Assembly: GCA_014529385.2 (NCBI GenBank)
Contig: CM043957.1
Coordinates: 69,932,003-69,996,002 of the forward strand
DNA length: 64,000 nt
Reading direction: 5' to 3'
Source of the DNA: Adiantum capillus-veneris
Taxonomy: Eukaryota > Streptophyta > Polypodiopsida > Polypodiales > Pteridaceae
Part shown: piece by piece, positions 9,919 through 19,301 of the stretch
Position numbering within the stretch: the stretch's first letter is position 1
Layout: every line of letters begins with the position of its first letter
Made by a program: the position numbers and the translations under genes
The notes under the pieces: model-generated
Told to the model about the DNA's origin: nothing
The model's input: only the letters and a program-made list of their open reading frames with translations
The model's database searches: none

Positions 9919-12150
9919 ATGAATCCTAAGTACGCCAAAATTGTACAAGAGGAGATTGAAAAACTTATCCAATGTGGATTCATATACCCTATTGAGCACT
10001 CAGAATGGGTTTCTCCAATAGTCATTGTGCCAAAAAAGAATGGGAAACTAAGAGTGTGCGTGGACCTCAAGAAAGTTAATGCAACTACTAGGAGAGATCA
10101 TTATCCCTTGCCATATTCAGAACATGTGCTTGAAAGAGTTGCGGGCAAGGAAGCTTATAGCTTTTTAGATGGGTACTCTGGTTACAATCAAATCACAATT
10201 GCATTAGAGGACCAAGCTAAAACTTCTTTTCTCACAGATTTTGGAGTGTTTGCATTTCGTGTTATGGCTTTTGGCTTAACAAATGCCCCTGCTACATTCC
10301 GACGATTAATAAACACTGCGTTTAAAGAATTTCTAAGGGAGTTTTGTGAAGCTTTCCTAGACGACCTTTGTGTTTATTCTTCTTGGGAGAAGCATTTGTT
10401 ATATCTACGAAAAATATTTGAAAGGTGTAGATTTTATCGCATCTCATTGAACCTTTTCAAATGCCAATTTTGGGTTAAGCATGGAGTCATTCTAGGGCAT
10501 ATAGTGTCCAAGAACGGGATATCCACAGATGAGAGTAAGATTAAAGCCATTGCCGATTTGCCACCACCTACGAACTATAAAGGAGTTCAAAGATTTATGA
10601 GCCATGTTGGTTATTATCGAAGGTTTATTTTAAACTTTGCCGAGATAGTGCGTCCATTGTACAAGCTCCTTATCGAGTTTCACTGGACGGAAGAATGTCA
10701 TCAATCTTATGAGTTATTAAAGAAGGCCCTAACAAGTGCTCCAATCCTGCGAACACCTGATTGGAATGTACCTTTTCATGTGCATATTGATGCATCAAAC
10801 TTTGCTATTGGGTGTGTTCTAACTCAACGAGGAGAACATAAATTGGACTACCCTATTAGCTTTGCAAGTCGCCAATTAAATGATGCCGAGATGAACTACA
10901 CTACTACAGAGCACGAAGGTCTAGCTATGATTTACGCAGTAAAGAAATTTTGCTATTACCTTCTTGCTACCAAGTTTGTGTTTTATGTTGATCATCAAGC
11001 ATTGCTATATTTGGTAAACAAGCCGTGTTCCACAGGTCGAATTACACGATGGTTGTTAATTCTTCTTGAGTTTGACTTCACCGTTGTTGTGAGGCCTGGG
11101 AGGAAACATGTCATGGCGGATCATTTATCTCGTATCCCTAATGGCGAAGCTCCTACGGGGGTTGAAAATGAATTGCCTGTTCCTCCTTTGTTCATTGTTG
11201 AGACAATGCCTGAATGGAGTGAAAAGATTGTTAACTTCTTAGTTAATGGTTTTCCACCCAAAGAGCTGCGAAAAGATATAGCTCAAAAATTAATCAAGGA
11301 ATGCGAACCTTATTGCTTACTGGCTGGAACTCTCTATAAGAGAGGAAAAGATGATGTTCTTAGACGCTGTGGCCGCGAGGATGAGTATTTATATATTCTA
11401 CAAGAGGCAGACATGGGCGTAGCTAGTGGTCACTTTTCAGGAAAGTTGACTGCCCGAAAGATCTTACAGTCAGGCTATTGGTGGCCCACTCTGTTTAAGG
11501 ATGCATCACTTTTTGCAAAGGGATGTGATGAATGCCAACGCTTTCAGAAGCCACAAAGAAGGGATAGGATGCCTCTACATCCCATCAAGGTAACCCAACC
11601 ATTTGAAAAGTGGGGCTTAGACTTTGTAGGACTGATTAGTCCGGCTGCACATAACACGCAATCACGATATATCATTGTGGCTACCGACTATGTAACCAAA
11701 TGGGCTGATGCAAAAGCAACACGAAAGGCGGATGCAAAAACAACAGCTAAGTTCCTCTTTGAGAACATTATCACACGTTTTGGATGCCCCTTTGAACTTG
11801 TGAGTGACAATGGAACTCATTTTATAAATGAAGTAATAAAAGAACTCACATCAAACTTCATGATATCTCACCACAAGTCTACACCCTATTATCCCCAAGA
11901 AAATGGCCAAGCTGAGAGTACCAACAAAACTCTCATCTCCATTTTGACAAAGACAGTTGAGGCTCATCGCACTGATTGGGACCTAAAGCTTACATCAGCT
12001 TTATGGGCTTATCGTACTGCGTATAAAGTTGCTATTAATTGCACACCGTTTAAGATGGTGTATGGCCAAGAAGCAGTTATGCCATGGGAGTTTGTCATTC
12101 CTAGTCTTCGAGTAGCTTCTCTAGAAGGTTGGGACATCCCAACCCCTTAG
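9919..12150 (+). CDS. pol: Element 1 reverse transcriptase, RNase H and integrase core
   Basis: A 743-codon open frame that copies the element RNA and inserts the DNA. RT: ends of the palm are seen as [27 protein letters not shown] and FLDDLCVYS (the YVDD-box position, ~10354). RNase H: Asp in HVHIDASNFAIG, Glu in TTEHEGLAM and Asp in YVDHQALLYL. Integrase: the zinc-finger region keeps GHFSGK and CDECQ but the first His of HHCC is missing (ADMGVASGH). The catalytic triad is present in WGLDFVG, LVSDNGTHF and YPQENGQAES. The ATG at 9919 is not the true start; the frame enters from upstream. A frameshift near 12140 separates it from the integrase C-terminus. It belongs to the Ty3/gypsy side because integrase follows RNase H. 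Confidence 0.95.
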   Translation: MNPKYAKIVQEEIEKLIQCGFIYPIEHSEWVSPIVIVPKKNGKLRVCVDLKKVNATTRRDHYPLPYSEHVLERVAGKEAYSFLDGYSGYNQITIALEDQAKTSFLTDFGVFAFRVMAFGLTNAPATFRRLINTAFKEFLREFCEAFLDDLCVYSSWEKHLLYLRKIFERCRFYRISLNLFKCQFWVKHGVILGHIVSKNGISTDESKIKAIADLPPPTNYKGVQRFMSHVGYYRRFILNFAEIVRPLYKLLIEFHWTEECHQSYELLKKALTSAPILRTPDWNVPFHVHIDASNFAIGCVLTQRGEHKLDYPISFASRQLNDAEMNYTTTEHEGLAMIYAVKKFCYYLLATKFVFYVDHQALLYLVNKPCSTGRITRWLLILLEFDFTVVVRPGRKHVMADHLSRIPNGEAPTGVENELPVPPLFIVETMPEWSEKIVNFLVNGFPPKELRKDIAQKLIKECEPYCLLAGTLYKRGKDDVLRRCGREDEYLYILQEADMGVASGHFSGKLTARKILQSGYWWPTLFKDASLFAKGCDECQRFQKPQRRDRMPLHPIKVTQPFEKWGLDFVGLISPAAHNTQSRYIIVATDYVTKWADAKATRKADAKTTAKFLFENIITRFGCPFELVSDNGTHFINEVIKELTSNFMISHHKSTPYYPQENGQAESTNKTLISILTKTVEAHRTDWDLKLTSALWAYRTAYKVAINCTPFKMVYGQEAVMPWEFVIPSLRVASLEGWDIPTP

Positions 12151-13749
12151 TTGAGCGATTATATATCCTGGAAAGGCTAGATGAAGAGAGGCAATTAGCT
12201 GTGCGAAATGCTCTAGTGAAGAAGGATACGAGAAAGAAGTGGTTTGATAGCCATTTAAAGGATAAATACATCAAGGTTGGTGATAAAGTTCTTATGTACG
12301 GGGTACGTAATGAAAAGAAGAAATTTAAAATACGCTGGTAAGGGACCATATCGAGTGTGTGAAATTACCCCGCAAGGTACCATTCGTGTGGAGACTCTAG
12401 ATGGAGTTGAAACCATTGGATTCCTTAATGGGAGTAAATTCAAAAGATATTATGATCCTCTAAGCCAAGAAGAGTTACAAGCCATCCATCAAAAGAAGGC
12501 TTCCAAGGAACAAGCAGAGCTTAGAAAAATCCAAGCAAGAGTTGAGGCTCGAGAACGACAACAACGTCTTAGACGCCAACGAGAGGCTAATCTGGGAATC
12601 ACACAAGCATTTTTCGAGGACACAGATGACGACTCATTAGAATCTGAGCCACCCCTACGATACCTAATTGAGCTAAATAGCCCCTATGGGAAAGTACTAT
12701 ACAATGCCTTATTAGATACGGGAACTAAATACAATTTGTTATCCTATGGAGTTTGGTGTCAATTAGGGAAACCGACCCTATCCTGGAGTACGATGCAAGT
12801 CAAGGGCATTAATAAAAAGAAAACTGCTATTCTTGGAGTCCTTCAGACCCCTGTTGTCTATGACAATGGAAGCATAGTGCAGAGGTTTCTAGTCATGCCC
12901 GCGGGAGCTATGGAAGGCAACGTAAACCTGGGACGCAGGTGGATGTTGGCAACCAAATGCACTATTGATTGGGATATTGGTAGTGTCATGACGCGACCAC
13001 CGACTCTTACCCCTATCATTCAAGCAAATTCACCTACGTTGCAAACTCTAGCAAAGTTGAAGGATAGCCAACATTCACAAGCCAAGGTGGTTAACTCATC
13101 TTTGTCGGCTACCCATGAACCTAGCACTTCAACACTTGTAGTTGCAGCAAGCAGTAATATTGCAAGTACTCAACCTGCACGACCTAAGAGTACATATCAA
13201 TGGGTTCCCAAGGCCTTACTTCCAACTACCTCAACCCTCCCATCCATTTCAAGAAAAAATTTCCCTGGAAAACCAAGAGCGCGCTCTAGGAGAGTCAAGA
13301 CCAAATCACGATGGATTCCACAACGACTATTAGAAGCCCAAGGCTACTATGATGGAAATGAGCAAATTTGGGTACCTAAACGTAAAATGTGTCCTTCCCT
13401 ATCGACAACAAACCCATATGAGTCAAACAATGTAACGCTAAAGCCAATGGCAGACCGTGGGAAGGGAAAGATCACAGAATGCTACACACCTAGTCCAGAG
13501 TTAGTTTGGGCTCCAAGGCAAAACCAATTTATTCCACCTAGCTCAGGAAGGGGGGAGTTCCATGAAGCTTCTAGCTCCTCATGTAATACATCCATAGAGG
13601 TAAAAGCTTCTACACATCCTCCACCTACAATAGTGGACCTCCATGAAGCTACAAAGGAATCCACACCTTCCTGTGTTCAAGAATCACCTGATGAACCACT
13701 TCAAGTTCGATCCTGGGAGAGTACCTTACCGCCCTTGCAACTCGACTAG
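12129..13749 (+). pseudogene. Integrase C-terminal domain fused to a second retropepsin-like domain
   Basis: The frame 12129-12341 (ERLDEERQLAVRNALVKKD, then YIKVGDKVLMY) moves near 12330 into 12277-13749. The long frame starts with the GPY/F integrase tail (GKGPYRVCEITPQGTIRVE, NGSKFKRYYDP), then a basic coiled-coil-like stretch (12460-12590). Next is a retropepsin-like domain: LIELNSPYGKVLYN, active-site ALLDTGTKYNLLS (~12706) and the psi-loop VNLGRRWMLATKCTIDWD (~12925). The last ~250 residues are low complexity with four W-x-P repeats (QWVPK, RWIPQ, IWVPK, VWAPR). A protease domain after integrase, in addition to the usual one before RT, is not standard for Ty3/gypsy. Two frameshifts separate it from the integrase core in this copy. 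Confidence 0.8.
13545..13557 (+). promoter_or_regulatory. PPT-like purine run inside the pol frame
   Basis: AGGAAGGGGGGAG nearly equals the terminal PPT at 15727. It lies inside coding sequence, so it may be chance. Confidence 0.4.
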
Positions 13750-13855
13750 GCACCTAAGGTAATAGAAAACTACTGGCAAAATCCTTCACCTATAACAACT
13801 TGGAACAACTGGTTTCAAAGGGTGACGACATCATTTCAAACGGTATGATCTACCC

Positions 13856-13869
13856 AAGGAAGGGGGGAG
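13856..13869 (+). promoter_or_regulatory. Internal polypurine tract followed by LTR-like start
   Basis: AAGGAAGGGGGGAG is directly followed by TGTTTGTGG, as at a true 3' LTR border. This may be a central PPT, or a relic 3' end of an older element built into Element 1. Confidence 0.55.
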
Positions 13870-13947
13870 TGTTTGTGGACATCCATTATTCACTTGCTTC
13901 CCTCTCAACCTTTCTTCCTGACCTCTTAATCTCCAATCTTAGGGAAT

Positions 13948-13958
13948 GTATATATAAA
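13948..13958 (+). promoter_or_regulatory. Internal TATA box before the accessory ORF
   Basis: GTATATATAAAGCC lies about 140 bp before the ATG at 14096 and about 80 bp after the internal PPT. It could drive a separate accessory-ORF transcript. Confidence 0.5.
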
Positions 13959-14095
13959 GCCTTATACTCACAAAAACAAGATAAAAAAGTAAAAGAGCAA
14001 GAGCCATAACACAAAATCATAAAAACAAATTCTGCACAAGAACACAACCCTTGTAATATTTGCACTCTAACCATCATCTATTTGTGTGTACAGAT

Positions 14096-14545
14096 ATGGC
14101 TAGTACGCTAGAGTCATCCACTCCTGCCTTGGGTGAGAGGTACCCTCGTTCCTTTTCACAAATATTTCACATGGTCTTTCCAGTGCTTGCATGTGAATGG
14201 GATTTGATAGGTACGCTAGCATGTGAGAGGAATTTTGAGGAGTTAGAATGGCTGATACGTCTCTTGACCACGTCTGATCCATACTTAGTAGAGAGCGTTT
14301 CTCCCATTGCACAAGCCTACCCTTTTGACCAAGATGACTATAGGCGTCTAGTGACCTTCTTAGTAAACAAGGGCACCTATGATGAAAAAGAAAATTTACA
14401 GGACTGCACAGATGGCACATATGGTCTAATGGATGATGACTTTGTTTATCTCGACGATGAGGATAGGGGTTTAGCATTAGGGTTTCTCCCCAACCTCTAC
14501 AATATCCTATTCCCTTCACTCTCTAGGGGGAGTGCAAATAATTAG
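14096..14545 (+). CDS. Element 1 accessory ORF, 149 residues, unknown
   Basis: An intact ORF between pol and the 3' untranslated region. The start MASTLESS at 14096 follows a splice-acceptor-like GTGTGTACAG and is preferred to the earlier in-frame ATG at 14060. The product is acidic (LMDDDFVYLDDEDRG, YPFDQDDYRR) with a hydrophobic, Trp-containing middle (FHMVFPVLACEWDLIGTL, LEWLIRLL). No signal peptide, no obvious membrane span and no family is recognised. It stays open while gag and pol are broken. Some Tat-like plant elements carry extra ORFs, but I cannot link this one to any. Confidence 0.65.
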   Translation: MASTLESSTPALGERYPRSFSQIFHMVFPVLACEWDLIGTLACERNFEELEWLIRLLTTSDPYLVESVSPIAQAYPFDQDDYRRLVTFLVNKGTYDEKENLQDCTDGTYGLMDDDFVYLDDEDRGLALGFLPNLYNILFPSLSRGSANN

Positions 14546-15726
14546 GTTAGGGTTCCTTATGTTTTTTGTTGTGTTCAATAAGTGTTGGTACCTTTTCCCA
14601 CTAATGTGCCTCCTGGAGGTATTCCTTTTGTTTTCTAGTGTGTACAGGAGCGTGTTGCTATTGATAGGATTTGGACCTTCATGGAACCTTTCTCTCGTTC
14701 ACACTTCAGATCAAGCGCCTAATATTCACCACATTTGCTTAGTATCAAACATTTAATTCAATGTATTCTTTTGTCATAATCACTTGTCTAGGTTTAAAAA
14801 TCAAGCTGTCCGACTAAGCTAGTTTGACCAAGCTAGGTGTTAGAAATCTTCTCTTAATACCATGGGGAAATGTACTAGGGCTTTCTAGTGGACTTGACCC
14901 TATTGACCTTTAGCTTAAGTATTATAAAGGGAGTTTACTAGTGTGATGAGCCTGGGGAGGTGTATCAGAGTTATATGACCCCCCAAAGCTACAAAATTAA
15001 AATGATGAAAACAAACAACACAAAAAAATATCAAAGTGCCACTATGTAAAATTTTAAGCTGGAAGAGAAATCTCTGCTTAAATTGGTACTCCACTCACAT
15101 GTATCGCCTATGGTACTAGAGCCCTAGAGGTTCCCAGTGTGGGCGCTTTTCCTTGAAAAGAAAAAAACCCAAGGCATACAAAATAAGCACACACATCAAA
15201 ATTGAATCACTGTGAAAAGACTTTGGGGGGTCAAAGCAAAGGTAATCAGTCAGGCGATGATTTCATGAGAAATTCCTTTTATCGTAGCTTAACTACAAGG
15301 TCCTCTAGGTATAGCCTCTAGTCAGCCCTCGAACATGAAATACTTGGCTCTCGCGATTAAACAACTTAATTAACCAGAGAAAATTAAGAAGCTTACCCAT
15401 GGTATTAATAGTCGATCTCTAGTGCCTTTCGACCGTTAAATTAGCGACCCCAGACTTGTTTAATTTTTTACCTTTACATCTGTTTATGCATTTGATTACA
15501 TTGCAATTTAATGCTTATTGCTGACAAATTGTTTAAAATTCTGTTACCAATCAATTGTCTGCCTAAAATTGCATATGCTTTTTAATTGCTTATGAGAATG
15601 CAATTATTGTGAAATGTTGTTTGATTTTGCAGTGACTGAAGAAGGCTAAGGACATTCATCTCAAATGTTCTTCCACCTCGACCAACGAGCTTCAACTCAA
15701 TAGCTTTCGAGGACGGAATCTACATC
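14546..15726 (+). other. Element 1 3' untranslated region
   Basis: No convincing ORF and no repeat. It is AT-rich and lies between the accessory ORF and the PPT. Confidence 0.7.
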
Positions 15727-15739
15727 AGGAAGGGGGGCA
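15727..15739 (+). promoter_or_regulatory. Polypurine tract, Element 1
   Basis: AGGAAGGGGGGCA directly precedes the 3' LTR start TGTTAACC. It is the plus-strand primer of LTR elements. Confidence 0.9.
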
Positions 15740-16321
15740 TGTTAACCCTCACGGCTCACGGACACCCTATCACCTACGAGACGGACGTTGTAACCTACGG
15801 TGGACATTGTATTATTTATTTGGTAGAGTCAGGTACCGGGCTTGTCGGTCCAATAGGAAAAGGGTAAGAGTGATCGCCGATGAGAGGCGCACTCTAACTG
15901 GGACATTCAAGGGATTAGTTGGCTAAGCATGGGCCCCAAGTGTGAATGGGGTGAGCTCATATAAAAGCCAACTAAACCTAAAATTCACAGATTCTCTCAT
16001 TTGTGCAATAGAAGAGTGCTCTTGCTCCATCTCCATCTCCATCTTGTGTGTGTGTATGTGAGAGAGAGAGAGAAAGAGAGAGAGTGCAATCGAGCATTGC
16101 GGCGGCATGACGGCGATGAAGCGGTTGAGCGCGACGTAGCGGCGTCTCCTTCTTCTTCGCGGCGAGGAATCCTCCACGACAGGAGCATAGAGCGGTGAGT
16201 GACACACCATTTCCCTCTTTTGAGCTTACTAGTTAAGCTAGTTGTGTGCTTGGAGCCGTCTGTGGCTCGCACACAGTGTTAGGCAAGTCCCTTGCTTCGA
16301 CAGTGCGGCAAGGAGCACACA
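15740..16321 (+). repeat. Element 1 3' LTR
   Basis: It matches 742-1333. TATAAAA is at 15960-15966 and a shorter, interrupted (GA)n near 16060-16084. It ends GCACACA, followed by the target duplication ACCAT (16322-16326). Confidence 0.95.
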
Positions 16322-16326
16322 ACCAT
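16322..16326. repeat. Target-site duplication ACCAT (right), Element 1
   Basis: Matches 737-741. Confidence 0.95.
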
Positions 16327-16453
16327 GGTCATCAATGCGAATAGCATACTCTTCATTAGGATCCAGGTAAACATGAGCTCCATGACGATTAGTCTTATAA
16401 AAAGAGAGTATGTGCTTATAGCGCATTGTTGTTCCGGTTTTTGAATGAGTCGA
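16327..16453 (-). pseudogene. Host exon, part upstream of the Element 1 insertion
   Basis: The minus strand is open from 16453 (a TAA lies just before) to the target duplication. It contains MRYKHILSFYKTNRHGAHVY (ATG at 16426) and DPNEEYAIRIDDHG, and goes on in the same frame in 601-741. The family is not recognised. Element 1 lies in the opposite orientation and breaks this frame. Confidence 0.45.
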
Positions 16454-17030
16454 TTAGGAAGAGATTTCAGATGTTGAATCTGAAAAATTGTCTGAGACTT
16501 CTTCAAGGATAGTGTGTAAGGGATTGCCTTAATTCACACTTTCTTCGGTGGATACTCTACTAGAGATCTCTTCAAATATGCTTTGATTAGCTAGTATACA
16601 ACCAGATCTAAGGTTCGTATAGACTTGTGAAGCCCTGGATAGAGTACTTACCATCAGATTGACTTGTTGTCAACTTCTTCCACTTGACTTGATTGCAACT
16701 TCGGTCAAGCTTTCAATTCCTTGTCTGCAACCGGATTCCTGTATCAATTTTAATCAAGTTAGCTATTCTTTCACAAAGATTGTACAATTCTTGCTAACTA
16801 TTGTGACTGGTCTATGTGTATCTCTTCAAATTGAGCTAAGTGAGTCAGCAGTTGAGACCTTCAGATGCTACTTTTGCAAAAAGTCAAAGGACTAATCTGC
16901 AACCTGAAAACTAAGTGAACATGTACCAATTTGGATATGATTGAAACTAATACTACCCGGTGGCCTTGTATTATGTTGTTCTATCACAGTACAAGTTTAA
17001 AAGTAAAAAATGGTGTCTCTGTGTAGTAGT
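16454..17030. other. No recognisable feature
   Basis: AT-rich sequence without a supported ORF, repeat or RNA gene. Confidence 0.6.
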
Positions 17031-18730
17031 AGTAAATAATTACGATTATTTACTTTTCTCAATTTTTTGCACTTTTTTGGCTTTGTTTGCCAAGTATACA
17101 ACTTGTTAAGGTCTCTGGACAAGTTTCACTAAGAATTGGAACAAAATTTGTTCAAGTTATCATCTGTTTTGTGTCTGTAGACTCAGTTTTCAAGAATCTG
17201 GCTTAAGTCTCACTTTTGTGATCCACATTTTATCAAAATTGATTTGTGTGGTGTACCCGGGGGATTCACTCTATATATAAAACGAGACACCACCTGCGAG
17301 CGCACAACTTTGATAAAACCCCTATATACGACTCATATTAGGAAATCTGACCCCCTTTCTACACTTACACGACAGTCAATGAAAAAAACTATCATACCCC
17401 TATCTTACATATAAAATTTTAGGTCTCACATGATCTAACTGAGTAAAACTAGTCAAAGAGTGTGTAGCATATTGACTGGCAACGTACTAAGGAACCACTT
17501 CTATTGATAACTAGATGTACCCTTAATGTGTTTTAGTTTGACTTTTAAACTATGTGTCCGATCACGCTGCCACTCTGGCTACTTGTCGGCTAGTTGTCCA
17601 ATTCTGACCCATCCAAAGCTGGTGAAAATCAACCCTTAACCTACTCCCAATCACCCCTTATCTATGACCGGCTTGATGCAAAATTTGATATGTGACCTGA
17701 TAAAAAACCTCCCCTAAAGTTCTAGTGCACATCACTAACCAATTGTTACGAATAATCAACCCGGGTGAGTTCCACCCCCTCCCCCCCCCCCTAAATATGA
17801 TACCCCCCTCCCTTATTTTTAAGCTTGAGAGATGAATTATTGGGGGCCTACCCCTAACTTATACGCTTATGTAACTTGTAAAAAAACCCCCCTCCCCTGC
17901 ACTTACATGGTGCGGTAGTTTTTCCATGGTGAATCCCCCGAGGTGGTGTACTTGATATGCTTGACCTTGTGGTATACTCAAATGTGCAAGATTATTATTT
18001 TGTAGTAGATGTAAATAATCGTGATTATTTACTCCAACTATTTTTTTGCAAGTTTTTGTCCCAATCCTGACACAGATCTGTTAAGTATCTCAAATTAAGC
18101 TCCCTAAACAAGTTTCATCAAGTTTGGACAATTTTTGTTCAATCGGTCATCAGTTTTGTATCTGCAGACTGACTTTGCAAATTTGGCCACAATTTTCAAT
18201 CCAATGATCCAAATCTTACCAAATTTGAATTGTGGGATTATTATAACATGCGAAAGCTAGTGGTATGCTGACTTGGTCAAAAAAATTGAAAAATGGGAAA
18301 GATATAAATAATCGCAATTATTTACTTCTGGCAAATTTTTGCATCTTTTTGGTCAACTGAGCATATACACATGTTTATCACATCAATATAAGCCTATGAA
18401 TCAAGTTTCATTGAGTTTGAACAAAATTTCCCCCAATTTACACTCAAGTTTCCGAGAGTCAGAACAGAATTTAGTTTTTACCAATTTTGGTCAATTTGGT
18501 GATCCAAATTCTATGGGCCTTTACAAAAGCTGTTTGTACACATGCATAAAATCTATGGTATCAACCTTGGTCACTTTTGGGCTGAAAGTAAATAATTACG
18601 ATTATTTACTTTAGGCCTAAAATGAACACTTTTTTGCACTTTGCTTGGAGAGTCTTTCCATGAGCTATTTTAAGCCTCTGAGTCAAGTCAAAACTTAATT
18701 TGGCCTAAAAGGTCAAGAAAAAGTAAATAA
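17031..18730 (-). repeat. Diverged ~287-bp tandem array, each unit with a palindrome
   Basis: Palindromes with arms AGTAAATAAT / ATTATTTACT or close variants lie at 17031-17054, 18011-18032, ~18304-18326 and 18588-18611, with a half copy at 18722. Each is followed by TTTTTTGCA, later CAAGTTTCA and GATCCAAATT. The first spacing is 980 bp but becomes 285 bp when the inserted TIR element and one target copy (695 bp) are removed; the others are about 292 and 285. The array lies internal to the minus-strand LTR/PBS at 19280-20200. Confidence 0.8.
17257..17942. mobile_element. Small TIR element (MITE-like), 9-bp target duplication
   Basis: GTGGTGTAC flanks it at 17248-17256 and 17943-17951. The ends are inverted copies around GGGGGATTCAC (17259-17269 and 17930-17939). 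The inside has C-rich tracts (17775-17810, 17885-17900) and no transposase. A 9-bp duplication is typical of Mutator-like elements; the short, imperfect TIR leaves the family open. Removing it restores the repeat period of the host array. Confidence 0.75.
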
Positions 18731-19279
18731 TCTGAGTGTTTGCAAGCTCTTGAAATTTTTACCTCAATGTGCCCTTGAGCTTACCCATTGGTTCATACAA
18801 CTTTTAATCATACTCTCCAATTGGATTGAGTGGTTGGCTGTCTTTCGGTGCTATTTCCTAGCCGTAGACTTGAAATTTTGCAACTTCACATAACAACTCA
18901 CAATTGATTCTTTTGGAGAGAGCAATGTTCTGAAATCCACCTCGGATTCTACTTACCCTACTCCTAGATTCTACTGCAAAGGGGTTGTGGAAAGTGTCCG
19001 CAAACACTTGTTTTCTTGTTTTTTATGGTTTCTTGAGCATTGATCTTAAGACTTGTCTCGTCCATCAATCATTCTCGAAATCTTAATCTAATTCTACAAT
19101 CCTACAATTCTAAAGGTACTCGGCAAGTACGATTACTTCCAAGCTACCTCTACACAGCAAAAGACAACAATCTTAAGCTATGCGATTTTAAAAAGAAAGT
19201 TTTTACTCTAGCTAACTCTAGAGGAAGTTAAAGGATAACTTCACAAGCCGCTCCTGTTTTTTCCTAGTTTAGGTCTCTT
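18731..19279. other. Internal part of the minus-strand LTR element, no ORF
   Basis: No coding potential. It lies between the palindrome array and the PBS. Confidence 0.5.
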
Positions 19280-19299
19280 CGATCCCGACAGTGGCGCCA
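19280..19299 (-). promoter_or_regulatory. Primer-binding site, tRNA-Asp-like (minus)
   Basis: The minus strand reads TGGCGCCACTGTCGGGATCG, two bases after an LTR-like CCCACA end. This is a standard gypsy-type PBS. Confidence 0.75.
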
Positions 19300-19301
19300 A
19301 A

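Larger units (their letters stand above)
742..16321 (+). mobile_element. Element 1: complete 15.6-kb Ty3/gypsy LTR retrotransposon
   Basis: Order: 5' LTR (742-1333), PBS, a 2.5-kb leader with tandem repeats and a hammerhead ribozyme core, gag with zinc knuckles, protease, linker, RT-RNase H-integrase, an integrase C-terminal domain fused to a second retropepsin-like domain, an internal PPT/TATA module, an accessory ORF, PPT and 3' LTR (15740-16321). A 5-bp duplication ACCAT flanks it. The tRNA-Asp-like PBS and the absence of a chromodomain fit the non-chromovirus (Tat/Athila-like) side of plant Ty3/gypsy. The LTRs differ by roughly a dozen substitutions by eye, a 19-bp indel and repeat-length changes, so the insertion is not very recent. 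Stops and frameshifts in gag and pol mean this copy is not autonomous now. Confidence 0.95.

Noticed and set aside
14970-14985. GTGATGAGCC as a second hammerhead core in Element 1
   Set aside because: First base of CUGAUGA is wrong and no stem II with GAAA follows.
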